From JACVRW01 sp963803245 (GTDB lineage: Bacteria > Actinomycetota > Thermoleophilia > Solirubrobacterales > Thermoleophilaceae), in NCBI GenBank assembly GCA_963803245.1, contig CAWDLI010000008.1, positions 62,001-126,000 of the forward strand: 64,000 bases of DNA. Reading direction: 5' to 3'. Shown here piece after piece: positions 17,829-26,293 of the stretch. Each line of letters opens with the position of its first letter. The first letter of the stretch is position 1. A program made the position numbers and the translations under genes. Below the pieces are notes generated by a model, which saw nothing but the letters and a program-made list of their open reading frames with translations, did no database searches and had not been told where the DNA came from.

Positions 17829-18488
17829 CTACTTGCGCGGGATCACGTTGTGCGTGACGAACGCGGCGAGCGGAGTGGCCAGCTTCGCGAGCTCGGCCGT
17901 GCGCCCGGCCTCCACCCAGATGGAGACGAGCTCGAGGATGGCTCCCACCACCCCGAGGGCCGCCTCGTCGGACAGCGGGCCTATCGCCTTGCGGCCCTCG
18001 CGCGCCTGCGCGTTGATCTCGAGGTAGCGGTCGGCGAACACCCGGAGCACCGCCCGCCGCCGCGCGAGCGCCTCCGGCCCGGCCGCGTGCACCTCGATGA
18101 TGATCGCGCGGCAGAACGCGGGCTCGGCGGAGAGGACCGTGAGGAACGCCTGGAGCCCCATGATCACGCGCGAGTGCGGGTCGTCCTGTCCCTCGAGCGT
18201 GTCGGCGACACGTCCCAGCAGGAACATGATGCCGGTGTCGTACATCGCGAGGAAGCACTCCTGCTTGTCGCTGAAGTGGTCGTAGAAGGTCTTGCGCGAG
18301 ACGCCGGCCCGAGAGACCACGTGGGCGATCGTCGTGGAGTTGTAACCGTGCTCCGCCACCGCTTGGGCCATGGCGTCGAGCAGCCGCCCGCGCTGGGAGG
18401 CCAGAACCGTCTCTCGCGTTAGCGAATGGCGCCCAGAGGGAAGAGGACCAACGGGGAACTCGTAGATGGTGGAGTTGGCGGCTTGCAC
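17829..18488 (-). CDS. TetR family transcriptional regulator
   Basis: A 219-residue protein. After an unusual 25-residue leader comes a TetR HTH (ASQRGRLLDAMAQAVAEHG then TTIAHVVSRAGVSRKTFYDHF, about residues 30-77) and an all-helical ligand domain. It has a GTG start with a -10-like TAGAGT 8 nt upstream that lies inside a 21-bp spaced direct repeat, suggesting autoregulation. It stands between the HerA-like operon (same strand) and a divergent secreted hydrolase, which is its likeliest target. Confidence 0.9.
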   Translation of the reverse strand: MQAANSTIYEFPVGPLPSGRHSLTRETVLASQRGRLLDAMAQAVAEHGYNSTTIAHVVSRAGVSRKTFYDHFSDKQECFLAMYDTGIMFLLGRVADTLEGQDDPHSRVIMGLQAFLTVLSAEPAFCRAIIIEVHAAGPEALARRRAVLRVFADRYLEINAQAREGRKAIGPLSDEAALGVVGAILELVSIWVEAGRTAELAKLATPLAAFVTHNVIPRK

Positions 18489-18492
18489 TTTG

Positions 18493-18520
18493 GGAAACTC
18501 TAGCGTACTATCCGGAAACT
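18493..18520 (-). promoter_or_regulatory. leaderless TetR promoter with a direct-repeat operator candidate
   Basis: GGAAACT occurs at 18493-18499 and 18514-18520, exactly 21 bp (two helical turns) apart. On the minus strand TAGAGT (18502-18497) is 8 nt before the TetR GTG. The repeat therefore surrounds the regulator's own promoter. Confidence 0.4.
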
Positions 18521-18566
18521 TCTGAGTTCACGAACATCGGGTCGAGCGGAACGGGGAGAGAGCGAC

Positions 18567-20096
18567 GTGGGGAATCCAGTGCACGGTAGGCGGTCGTTCG
18601 GGTTGATGGTGGCGGTCATGGCGGCGGTGGCCGCGATCGCGCCGAGCGCCCAGGCCAGGGACGCCACCGTGCGGTCGTTCGACCAGACCGCCATCAACAT
18701 GCACTTCTTCCCCGCGGAGGGCCTCGCGGCCGGCAAGCGCGCGCCGACCGTGCTCGTGGGACCCGGCTTCAGCTCGCCCGGCGAGACGAACCAGGACTCG
18801 AGCTCGACGGATGCCCTCGGCGGCGTCGGCCTCGGGCCCCTGCGCCGCGCCGGCTACAACGTGCTCACCTGGGACCCGCGTGGCTTCGGCCAGTCCGGCG
18901 GCCAGGTGGAGGTCGATTCTCCTGACTACGAGGCGCGTGACGCGTCGGCGCTGATCGACTGGCTCGCGAAGCAGCCGGAGGCCCAGCTGGACAAGGCGGG
19001 CGACCCGCGAGTGGGCATGAACGGGAGCTCCTACGGCGGCGGAGTCCAATGGATCACCGCGGCGCGCGACGCGCGCGTGGACGTGATCACCCCGAACATC
19101 TCCTGGAACTCGCTGATCACGAGCCTCTACAAGGACGGCTCGCTCAAGAACGGTTGGGGCACCGTGCTCTGCGGGGCCGGGATCGCCGGCTCCCTGCCGG
19201 GCGGGCTGCTCAACCCCGACGGCTTCCGCGTGCTGCGCGTGAGCCCGCACATGTTCAACACCTGCGTGGGCGGCCTCGCGAGCGGCAAGGTGGCGCCGGA
19301 GGACGAGGCCTGGTTCAAGGCGCACGGCCCCGACTTCCTGCTCCCGAAGGTCAAGATCCCCACGCTCATCACGCAGGGCACCGCGGACACACTGTTCACG
19401 CTCAAGGAGGCGATCCGCAACTACGCCTCGCTGCGCAGCCGCGGTGTGCCCACCAAGATGCTCTGGTTCTGCGGCGGGCATGGCGTCTGCGTGACCGGCT
19501 CCGGTGAGGCCCTGCACGTCGAGCGCGCCGTGCTCAACTGGCTCGCGCGCTACCTGAAGCGCGACACCACGGTGCAGACCGGTCCGCGCTTCGAGTGGCT
19601 GGCGGACGACGCGCAGTGGCGCTCGGCCAGCGACTATCCGATGACGCGGCGTGGCTCGCTGACGGCGGTCACCGGCCAGAAGACGCTGCCGATCGTGCCG
19701 GGGAGTCCCTCCGGCGGCCTGATCGCCGCGACGCCCGCGCCGAACTCCGTGGAGGTGGCGCTGCCGGCGGCCTCCGGGAACGCGCACGTGGTGGGTGAGC
19801 CCACGCTCAAGCTCTCCTACAGCGGCACGGCGGTGCCGGGGGCGACGCACCTGTACGCGCAGATCCTCGACAGCGCGGGCCGCGTGGTGGGCAACCAGGC
19901 CACCCCGATCCCCGTGACGCTCGACGGCATCCCGCGCACGATCGAGCGCCCACTCGAGGCGATCGCCTCGGAGGCGAAGGCGGGGTCGGGCTACAAGCTC
20001 CAGATCACGCCCGGCACCACGCTCTACACGCTCCAGCGCTCGACGGGCCTCGTGAGCTTCGGGCGCATCGAGATCTCCCTGCCGATCTCCGGCTGA
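18567..20096 (+). CDS. secreted alpha/beta hydrolase, CocE / X-Pro dipeptidyl-peptidase-like
   Basis: A 509-residue protein with a signal peptide (hydrophobic segment GLMVAVMAAVAAIA, cleavage near AQA, about residue 31). The alpha/beta-hydrolase core has nucleophile GMNGSSYGGGV, acid QGTADTLF and His in FCGGHGVC, and RGFGQSGG marks the S15-like fold. The C-terminal 140 residues form a beta-rich jelly-roll-like domain as in CocE/PepX enzymes. The substrate is unknown (ester or X-Pro peptide). The GTG start follows GGGGAGAG. It is divergent from a TetR gene. Confidence 0.82.
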   Translation: MGNPVHGRRSFGLMVAVMAAVAAIAPSAQARDATVRSFDQTAINMHFFPAEGLAAGKRAPTVLVGPGFSSPGETNQDSSSTDALGGVGLGPLRRAGYNVLTWDPRGFGQSGGQVEVDSPDYEARDASALIDWLAKQPEAQLDKAGDPRVGMNGSSYGGGVQWITAARDARVDVITPNISWNSLITSLYKDGSLKNGWGTVLCGAGIAGSLPGGLLNPDGFRVLRVSPHMFNTCVGGLASGKVAPEDEAWFKAHGPDFLLPKVKIPTLITQGTADTLFTLKEAIRNYASLRSRGVPTKMLWFCGGHGVCVTGSGEALHVERAVLNWLARYLKRDTTVQTGPRFEWLADDAQWRSASDYPMTRRGSLTAVTGQKTLPIVPGSPSGGLIAATPAPNSVEVALPAASGNAHVVGEPTLKLSYSGTAVPGATHLYAQILDSAGRVVGNQATPIPVTLDGIPRTIERPLEAIASEAKAGSGYKLQITPGTTLYTLQRSTGLVSFGRIEISLPISG

Positions 20097-20119
20097 GGTT
20101 CAGGACGGGCACGGCGGCG

Positions 20120-20148
20120 GCCTCCCCGGACGCGGGATCCGGGGAGGC
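20120..20148. terminator. hairpin between convergent genes
   Basis: GCCTCCCCGGA (20120-20130) and TCCGGGGAGGC (20138-20148) form a perfect 11-bp stem with a 7-nt loop. There is no T-run, so this may be a bidirectional or weak terminator between the S15-like and DUF5519 genes. Confidence 0.6.
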
Positions 20149-20159
20149 TCGCCGGCACC

Positions 20160-20516
20160 TCAGCCTTGAGCGGGCTCGGCGGGAAGGCCGTGGCGCTCCA
20201 GCGCGCGCTCGTAGTTGAGCCGGAGCAGCTCGATCACGTCATGCACGTCGGCCTCGCTCGCGATCCGGCGCGCGGCGGGCCCGGCCCGGTCCGGGAAGAC
20301 CGGATGCGGCTCGACGCGGCCCTGCTCCCGTAGCTCGGCCCAGACCTCCTTCGGGAAGCCGAAGTGCGCGGAGCGGTCGCCGTGCAGGTGCCCTAGCTCC
20401 CGGCGACCGAGCCGAAAGGCCACGGAGCTGCCGCGGCTGCCGGGCTCCGCGGTCACTCCCGGCCACGCGGTGACCGTCGCGCTGATCTGCTCGCTGGGGC
20501 TTGGTGAGTTGCTCAT
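20160..20516 (-). CDS. DUF5519 family protein
   Basis: A 118-residue protein. The core VTAWPGVTAEPGSRGSSVAFRLGRRELGHLHGDR then PKEVWAEL and VFPDRAGPAARRI is typical of DUF5519 (often named luciferase-domain protein), a small family of unknown function. An in-frame GTG at 20543 would extend it. The ATG at 20516 is preferred because a -10 hexamer lies 6 nt before it and the longer version would begin inside the promoter. Its promoter is unusual; see the separate entry. Confidence 0.75.
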   Translation of the reverse strand: MSNSPSPSEQISATVTAWPGVTAEPGSRGSSVAFRLGRRELGHLHGDRSAHFGFPKEVWAELREQGRVEPHPVFPDRAGPAARRIASEADVHDVIELLRLNYERALERHGLPAEPAQG

Positions 20517-20522
20517 CCACTC

Positions 20523-20553
20523 ATTGTGCAACTTCAAGTGCACTTGAAGTCAA
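20523..20553 (-). promoter_or_regulatory. MerR-type promoter: 19-bp spacer with a 20-bp palindrome
   Basis: On the minus strand, -35 TTGACT (20553-20548) and -10 CACAAT (20528-20523) are 19 nt apart, 6 nt before the DUF5519 ATG. A perfect palindrome, ACTTCAAGTGCACTTGAAGT (20531-20550), fills the spacer. Over-long spacers with a centred dyad are the hallmark of MerR/SoxR-activated promoters. The regulator is not adjacent. Confidence 0.55.
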
Positions 20554-20672
20554 GCTCCGGGTGACCCGGTCCACTCAGGAGGCTTGTAGCCAAACTTGGC
20601 ACTCAATTGGGATGTCGGGGTTCGCCTGGGGAGGTAGCGTCACCCAAGCTTCCCCTGGCCCGAAGGAGCAGC

Positions 20673-21800
20673 GTGAACCGCCCAATCGCCGTGGTAGGAA
20701 CGGTCCTCCTCCTCACCGCGGCTGTCTTCTCCGGCTGCGCGCTCGGTCAGGCCACGCAGGCCACGGATGTCCAGGCCACCCAGGCGACGCTGAACGGGAA
20801 GGTGAGCGCGATCGAAGCTGGACCGGTCGAGCACTGGTTCCAGTACGGGACGACCACCGCATACGGCTCCGAGACGGTGCATCGATCCCTGACCGTGAGC
20901 GACCACGACGATCATCCCGTCGCGGAGCCGGTCCAGGACCTCGCCCCCGGCACCGGGTACCACTTCCGGCTCTGCGCCAGGAACGCCGGCCAGAGCCGGG
21001 CCAACTGCGGCGGCGACAAGACGTTCACCACCCCCGATGACGGCGCCAGGCACCACGCCGATCGTCCCGACGACTTCTCGGCCGGCACGCAGCAGGTCCA
21101 CGTGCTCTACGTGCTGCCCGCGGACGGAGCCGATCGCGAGCTCGACACCAATGGGGTCATCGCCGCAACCGTCGGCGTCGCCACGGACTGGATGAGCGAC
21201 CAGACCGGCGGGCAGCCATTCCGGCTCGACACCGCCGGCGGCGCTCTCGACGTCACCTTCGTCCGCCTGGCGGCCACCGACGCGGAGCTCGCGGCGAACG
21301 GTGTGTTCCTTCGCGACGCAATCGAGGCGGAGCTGGAGGAGCGCGGCTTCGACGATCCGCGGAAGGTGTACTCGGTGTACTACGACGGCACGGCGCACGA
21401 GAGGTGCGGGGGCGCGACGTGGCCACCCACGCTCCTCGGCCACGTGGTCGCTCTGTACCTCGGGGGACAGTTCGAAGATCCGGAGACCCCCGATTGCGAG
21501 ACCAATCCGCTGGCGGAGATCACGGACCCGCCGGGCTATTGGGAGTTCGCCTTCCTGCACGAGCTGATGCACGGCATGGGCGCGGTACCGACCTGTGCGC
21601 CGAACCATGTGCTGGACGGCCACACGGGCGACCAGCCGAACGACCTGATGTACGCCGGCCCGGAGTCCTGGGAGCCGAGCGCCCTCGACCCCGGCAACGA
21701 CGACTACTACGGGCACGGCCGCTCCGATTGCCTCGACGTCGCAGAGAGCGGCTATCTGGTCGGCAACGACCCGGCTCCGCTCCCTGGCGAGGACCTCTAG
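20673..21800 (+). CDS. secreted lipoprotein with FN3-like domain and zinc metallopeptidase motif
   Basis: A 375-residue protein. The GTG start (RBS AAGGAG) gives a lipoprotein-type signal, AVVGTVLLLTAAVFSGC, with Cys24 as the likely lipidated residue. Residues about 30-120 look like a fibronectin type III domain (QATLNGKV, EHWFQYGTTTAYGSET, LAPGTGYHFRLCARN). The rest holds FLHELMHGMGAV, an HExxH zinc motif with metzincin-like spacing, and several cysteines. I infer a surface-anchored metalloprotease; the third ligand and family are not certain. It ends convergently with acetamidase, sharing CTAG. Confidence 0.72.
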   Translation: MNRPIAVVGTVLLLTAAVFSGCALGQATQATDVQATQATLNGKVSAIEAGPVEHWFQYGTTTAYGSETVHRSLTVSDHDDHPVAEPVQDLAPGTGYHFRLCARNAGQSRANCGGDKTFTTPDDGARHHADRPDDFSAGTQQVHVLYVLPADGADRELDTNGVIAATVGVATDWMSDQTGGQPFRLDTAGGALDVTFVRLAATDAELAANGVFLRDAIEAELEERGFDDPRKVYSVYYDGTAHERCGGATWPPTLLGHVVALYLGGQFEDPETPDCETNPLAEITDPPGYWEFAFLHELMHGMGAVPTCAPNHVLDGHTGDQPNDLMYAGPESWEPSALDPGNDDYYGHGRSDCLDVAESGYLVGNDPAPLPGEDL

Positions 21801-22870
21801 CTCTCGAACACGTCGAGCGGCAGCACAGCCGATACGAGCGCGTTCGGCTTGTCCACGAGCTCCGAGACCCGGAGCTCGACCGCCGCGCTCATGAGGACGT
21901 AGGCGGGCTCGCGCGCCATGCCGTGCTGGTGCTCGAGCCAGGCGAGCATCTCCAGCAGTGCCCGTCGAGTGGCCAGGTTGAGGTCGAGCTGCTCGTTCCT
22001 GCCGTCGTCGTCGAGTGGGATGCCCGTGGTGGCGAAGCAGCTTCGCCCGGCTCGCGGCGGGCTCTCCCAGGCCGGGAAGCGCGGGCGCCAGCCGTCGCGG
22101 CGCAGGCCCACCCGCACGGTGGCGGAGCCGCCGGTCTCGATGGCGGAGATGCAGACCTCGCCGTCGCCCTGAGCGAAGTGGAGGTCGCCGATCGAGAGCA
22201 GCGCGCCGGGCGCGTGCACGGGCAGCAGCAGCCGGCTGCCGGCCACCAGGTCGCGGATGTCGATGTTGCCGCCGTTCTCGCGCGGCGGGTAGGTCCGCAG
22301 GCCGCCGGCGGCGGAGGCCGGCACCGCCAGCTCGGGGCTCGGCAGCTCGAACTCCGCGCCGCGGGCCGCCAGGTCCGCCTCGCGCGCGAGCGCGCGGGCG
22401 AAGAGCTCCGGTGAGGGCGCCACTCCGATCACGCCCGCGAACACCCCGGCCGGCACAGCCACGCCCGGCACGTCCTCCGAGCGGGCGTGCTCGCCGTCCA
22501 GCTCCCAGCGGGCCACGAACGGCCTGTCGAAGAGGTCACCTAAGAACCCCGAGCCGGGCCAGATCGCGGTCCACCCGAAGTCGTCCGTCTCGTAGCCGAG
22601 CACGTCGATCTCGAGCACGTCGCCGGGCTCCGCCCCGCGCACCTCCAGCGGCCCGGTGAGCGGATGTGCGAGCGACGGAATCGCAAGCAGGTCCTCGTGA
22701 CGGGACGCCCGCGTGATCGTCCCGTCGCGCGAGTCGCGCAGCTCGAAGGTCACCACCTCGCCGGGATCGACCGCGAGCACGGGCGGGATCTCGGGATGCC
22801 AGCGGTTGTGACCGCCGGGCGCACCCTCGTCGAGGCGCCGCGAGCAGTCGATCTCGATCCGGGCGCTCAC
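21797..22870 (-). CDS. acetamidase/formamidase family protein
   Basis: A 357-residue member of the FmdA/AmdA family, which hydrolyses short-chain amides to ammonia and acid. Recognisable segments are GHNRWHPEIPPVLAVDPGE, the GPLEVRGAEPGDVLEIDVL motif near residue 80, RENGGNIDIRDL (about 200) and DLHFAQGDGEVCISAIE (about 228-245). Length fits the family. GTG start. It lies 27 nt upstream of an acyl-CoA dehydrogenase stop on the same strand; no transporter or regulator for amides is adjacent. Confidence 0.87.
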   Translation of the reverse strand: MSARIEIDCSRRLDEGAPGGHNRWHPEIPPVLAVDPGEVVTFELRDSRDGTITRASRHEDLLAIPSLAHPLTGPLEVRGAEPGDVLEIDVLGYETDDFGWTAIWPGSGFLGDLFDRPFVARWELDGEHARSEDVPGVAVPAGVFAGVIGVAPSPELFARALAREADLAARGAEFELPSPELAVPASAAGGLRTYPPRENGGNIDIRDLVAGSRLLLPVHAPGALLSIGDLHFAQGDGEVCISAIETGGSATVRVGLRRDGWRPRFPAWESPPRAGRSCFATTGIPLDDDGRNEQLDLNLATRRALLEMLAWLEHQHGMAREPAYVLMSAAVELRVSELVDKPNALVSAVLPLDVFES

Positions 22871-22897
22871 CTGACGGGTCCTACCCGCTGCGGCCTC

Positions 22898-24085
22898 CTA
22901 CAGACCGTACGAGCGCCCGATCACGTCGAGCATCACCTCGTCGGTGCCGGCTCCGATGCGGTTGAGGCGCATGTCGCGCCAGGCACGCTCGATGAAGTAC
23001 TCCTTCATGTAGCCGGCGCCGCCGTGGATCTGCAGGCACTCGTCGGTCACCTCGCACGCGATCCGCGCCGAGTAGAGCTTGGCCATCGAGATCTCGCGCA
23101 CGGGGTACTCGCCGTTCTGGTGGCGCCAGGCGGTCGAGTAGACCATCTGACGCGCGGCCTCGATCTTCGTGGCCATGTCCGCGAACTTGTGGCGGATCAC
23201 CTGGAACTTGCCGATCGGCCGGCCGAATGCGGTGCGGTCGGTGGCGTATTCGAGCGTGCGGTCGAAGCAGCGCTGGGCCCCGGCCACGCAGCCGGCCGCG
23301 CCGATCAGGCGCTCGCCCTGGAGCTCCCACATGATGTGGTAGAAGCCCTTGCCCTCCTGGCCGAGGAGCGCGTCCGCGGGAACGCGCACGTCCTGGAAGG
23401 CGAGCAGCGCGGTGTCGGAGGCGTGCATCCCCAGCTTCTCGAGCTTCTTCTCGCGGATCACGCCGTCCGCGTTCATGTCCACGAGGAAGAGCGAGAAGCC
23501 GTCGTACCCCGCGTCGGCGTCGGTCTTCGTCACGAGCACGATGAAGTCGGCCCTGTGCCCGTTCGTGATGTAGGTCTTGGACCCGTTGATGACCCAGTCG
23601 TCCCCGTCGCGCACGGCGCGCGTCTTGATGCCGGCCACGTCGGAGCCGGCGTCCGGCTCGGTGATCCCGAGGCACGAGATCTTCTGGCCCTGGATCGCGG
23701 GCACGAGGTAGCGCTGCTTCTGCTCCTCCGTGCCGAACAGGTGAACGGGCGGCGTGGCCATGTCCGTGTGCACCGCCACGCCCATCGCGAGCCCGCCCGA
23801 GTTGGCGCCCGCCATCTCCTCCGCGAGGACCAGGTTGCAGTAGTAGTCGCCGCCCTGGCCGCCGTACTCCTCGGGATACGAGAGGCCGAGGAAGCCGAGC
23901 TCGCCCATGCGATGGAAGACGGAGTCCGGGAACGTGGTCTCCTCCCACTCGACCGAGTGCGGAGCCAGTTCCTTCTTCACGAAGGCGCGGATCGAGTCGC
24001 GGAGCTGATCGTGCTCCTCGGTGAAGATGAAGTGCTTGCGCCTCGTCTCGAAATCCGGCTTGAGCACCTTCTCGGCCGTTGCCAT
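22898..24085 (-). CDS. acyl-CoA dehydrogenase
   Basis: A 395-residue FAD-dependent acyl-CoA dehydrogenase, paralogous to the one at 13648-14835. It carries YGGQGGDYYCNLVLAEEM, GITEPDAGSDVAGIKT, KTYITNGHRADF and QIHGGAGYMKEYFIERAWRD. The C-terminal Glu site is Ala/Gly (IGAGTDEVM), while ELQGERLIGAAG supplies a helix-G Glu, as in isovaleryl-CoA dehydrogenase-type enzymes. Upstream is an inverted repeat related to one in front of the acyl-CoA carboxylase gene at 28248, suggesting joint control. Confidence 0.92.
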   Translation of the reverse strand: MATAEKVLKPDFETRRKHFIFTEEHDQLRDSIRAFVKKELAPHSVEWEETTFPDSVFHRMGELGFLGLSYPEEYGGQGGDYYCNLVLAEEMAGANSGGLAMGVAVHTDMATPPVHLFGTEEQKQRYLVPAIQGQKISCLGITEPDAGSDVAGIKTRAVRDGDDWVINGSKTYITNGHRADFIVLVTKTDADAGYDGFSLFLVDMNADGVIREKKLEKLGMHASDTALLAFQDVRVPADALLGQEGKGFYHIMWELQGERLIGAAGCVAGAQRCFDRTLEYATDRTAFGRPIGKFQVIRHKFADMATKIEAARQMVYSTAWRHQNGEYPVREISMAKLYSARIACEVTDECLQIHGGAGYMKEYFIERAWRDMRLNRIGAGTDEVMLDVIGRSYGL

Positions 24086-24130
24086 CGCGGGTCCCCCTCG
24101 TAGTGGATGCTGCGAGGCGCACCGTACCAA

Positions 24131-24153
24131 AGTAGGGAGTGGGACTTCCTACT
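24131..24153. promoter_or_regulatory. inverted repeat upstream of acyl-CoA dehydrogenase, copy A of a shared motif
   Basis: AGTAGG and CCTACT are perfect arms separated by 11 nt, 45 nt before the ATG at 24085 and overlapping the methyltransferase stop. The segment AGTGGGA-N2-T-N-CTACT recurs at 28213-28234. Confidence 0.5.
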
Positions 24154-24865
24154 ATTGGCTGCGCGCGAACCGGCCCGTGGTGGCGGGGAAGCCCTGGATC
24201 GCGATCCAGGATTTCACCAGGCCGCCGAAGCGCTCCGGCACGATCCGCGACGCGGGGAACAGCCGCTGAAGCTCGCTGCGCCTCATCAGGCGGTGCTGCT
24301 GGACGATCTCGCGCGCGAAGGCGGGATCGGGGCAGCGCCCGGCCCAGCCGACCCCGCGGCGCGTGAGGATCGCCACGCGCGCGTCCTCGGAGAGCCAGTG
24401 CCACGCCGGCACCAGGAAGTGCGGCTCCACGGGAAACCAGAAGTTCGGCGTCTGCACCCAGACGGCGCTCGACACGCGCTGCACCTCCGCCGCCATGCGC
24501 GCCTGCGCCTCGAACGTGAACAGATGCTCGATCACCGAGTTGCTGAACGCGATGTCGAACTCGGCGTCGCCGAACGACCCGAGGTCGGTCGCGTCGCCCA
24601 CGAGGGCGCGTACGTTCTCGTGCGGGTGCTCCTGCTCGCCGAGGTTGAGCAGCGTGATCGACACGTCTTCGCGATCGGTCCAGCCGCGGCGCTCCCAGAA
24701 GGAGACGGTGCCACCCACATCGAGGATCGAGACCGGGCGCGGCAGGCGCCCGACCAGGGTGTCGAACAGCTGGAAGCGCCGTTCGCGCATCCGGCGGCTG
24801 AGGGAGCCCGCGTCGCCGTCATCGGCAAGACGCCGCATCCGCTCAGCCGGGCTGACCAGCATCAC
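24152..24865 (-). CDS. class I SAM-dependent methyltransferase
   Basis: A 237-residue protein with the SAM-binding glycine motif SILDVGGTVSFWE (about residue 46-58), acidic residue after beta-2, DATDLGSFGDAEFDIAFSNSVIEHL (motifs II and III, about 90-115) and a later FGGLVKSWIAIQGFPA. It resembles Methyltransf_11-type enzymes near glycan genes, but nothing here names the acceptor. A GTG at 24868 is an alternative start. It lies upstream of the acyl-CoA dehydrogenase with 66 nt between the coding regions. Confidence 0.8.
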   Translation of the reverse strand: MMLVSPAERMRRLADDGDAGSLSRRMRERRFQLFDTLVGRLPRPVSILDVGGTVSFWERRGWTDREDVSITLLNLGEQEHPHENVRALVGDATDLGSFGDAEFDIAFSNSVIEHLFTFEAQARMAAEVQRVSSAVWVQTPNFWFPVEPHFLVPAWHWLSEDARVAILTRRGVGWAGRCPDPAFAREIVQQHRLMRRSELQRLFPASRIVPERFGGLVKSWIAIQGFPATTGRFARSQ

Positions 24866-24913
24866 CGGCGGACTGTCTCACCCCGTCATGGCAGGCCGCA
24901 CTGGTCCAACGGC

Positions 24914-24919
24914 TAGGTT
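24914..24919 (+). promoter_or_regulatory. -10-like hexamer, leaderless promoter of the flavoprotein operon
   Basis: TAGGTT is 8 nt before the TTG start at 24928 with no Shine-Dalgarno between, consistent with leaderless transcription of the long plus-strand operon. Confidence 0.4.
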
Positions 24920-24927
24920 TCCCGGCC

Positions 24928-26292
24928 TTGGCCGAGCGCAGCTTCGACGTGATTGTGGTGGGCGGCGGCCCGGCGGGCGAGGTATGCGCCGGGCGCCTCG
25001 GCGACGCCGGGCTGGAGGTCGCGCTGGTGGAGCAGGAGCTGGTGGGCGGCGAGTGCTCGTTCTACGCCTGCATGCCGTCGAAGGCAATGCTGCGCCCGGG
25101 GGAGCTGTTGGCCGAGGTCAGGCGCATCCCGGGGGTGCGCGAGGCGGTGACGGGGGACCTCGACGTGGGCGCGGTGCTCGAGCGGCGCGACGAGATCATC
25201 CACAACCTGGACGACTCCCACATGGAGCCGTGGCTGGCCGGCCACGGGGTCACGCTCGTGCGGGGCCACGCGCGGTTCGACGGCGAGCGCCGGCTGCAGG
25301 TCGAGGGCGACACGCTGCTGGCGCGCCGGGCCGTGGTGGTGGCCTCCGGGAGCGGAGCGGCCGTGCCGCCGATCGACGGGCTGCGCGAGGCGAGGCCCTG
25401 GACCAATCGCGAGGCCACCACCGCGAAGGAGGTGCCCGAGCGCCTGGCCATCCTCGGCGGCGGGGTGGTGGGCGTGGAGATGGCCCAGGCGTGGAGCTCG
25501 CTCGGATCGCGGGTCACGCTGGTCGAGGCGGCCGACCGCGTGTTGCCGAACGAGGAGCCGTTCGCCGGTGAGCAGGTGCGCTCCGCCCTGCACGAGCGCG
25601 GCGTGGACGTGCAGGTGGGCGTCAAGGCCACCGCGGTGCGGGCACACGACGGCGAGGTGGAGGTCGAGCTGGACACGGGCGGCCCGGTGCGCGGCGACGA
25701 GCTGCTCGTCGCGGTCGGCCGCAGGCCGAGGACGGACGACCTCGGGCTCGAGACCGTGGGACTCGAGCCGGGGAAGCCGATCGAGGTGGACGACCGGATG
25801 CGCGCGAACGACTGGCTCTACGCCATCGGCGACGTGAACGGGCGTGTGCTGCTGACCCACATGGGCAAGTACCAGGCGCGGATCGCCTGCGGCGTGATCC
25901 TCGGAGAGGACATGCGCGTGATGAGCGACGACGCGCGGTCGCCGCGGGTGATCTTCACGGATCCGCAGGTGGCCGCGGTCGGCTACACGCTCGAGGGCGC
26001 GCGCGCCGCGGGCCTCGACGTGCGGGCGGTGGACGTGCCCACGCAGTCGTCGGCCGGCGCCAGCTTCTACGGCCGCGACGACGCGCCCGGCACCTCACGT
26101 CTGGTGGTGGACGAGAGCCGGGGGGTGGTGGTGGGCGCGACCTTCACGGGCGTGGAGGTCGGCGAGTGGCTCCACGCGGCCACGATCGCCGTGATCGGCG
26201 AGGTGCCCCTGGAGCGGCTCGCCCACGCCATTCCCTCGTTCCCCACCCGCAGCGAGGTCTGGCTCAAGCTGCTCGAGAGCTGCGGGTTCTGA
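24928..26292 (+). CDS. FAD-dependent pyridine nucleotide-disulfide oxidoreductase (dihydrolipoamide dehydrogenase-like)
   Basis: A 454-residue two-dinucleotide-fold flavoprotein. It has FAD motif VIVVGGGPAGEVCAGRL, the redox disulfide GGECSFYACMPSK (Cys-x4-Cys), NAD motif AILGGGVVGVEMAQAW and LYAIGDVNGRVLLTH. Unlike true dihydrolipoamide dehydrogenases, the C-terminal His-Pro/Glu dyad region reads AHAIPSFPTRSEVW, so the usual HxxxxE base pair is altered. The substrate is therefore open; mycothione- or quinone-type reductases are possible. The TTG start is supported by a -10 hexamer 8 nt upstream. First gene of the long acyl-CoA operon. Confidence 0.82.
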   Translation: MAERSFDVIVVGGGPAGEVCAGRLGDAGLEVALVEQELVGGECSFYACMPSKAMLRPGELLAEVRRIPGVREAVTGDLDVGAVLERRDEIIHNLDDSHMEPWLAGHGVTLVRGHARFDGERRLQVEGDTLLARRAVVVASGSGAAVPPIDGLREARPWTNREATTAKEVPERLAILGGGVVGVEMAQAWSSLGSRVTLVEAADRVLPNEEPFAGEQVRSALHERGVDVQVGVKATAVRAHDGEVEVELDTGGPVRGDELLVAVGRRPRTDDLGLETVGLEPGKPIEVDDRMRANDWLYAIGDVNGRVLLTHMGKYQARIACGVILGEDMRVMSDDARSPRVIFTDPQVAAVGYTLEGARAAGLDVRAVDVPTQSSAGASFYGRDDAPGTSRLVVDESRGVVVGATFTGVEVGEWLHAATIAVIGEVPLERLAHAIPSFPTRSEVWLKLLESCGF

Positions 26293-26293
26293 G

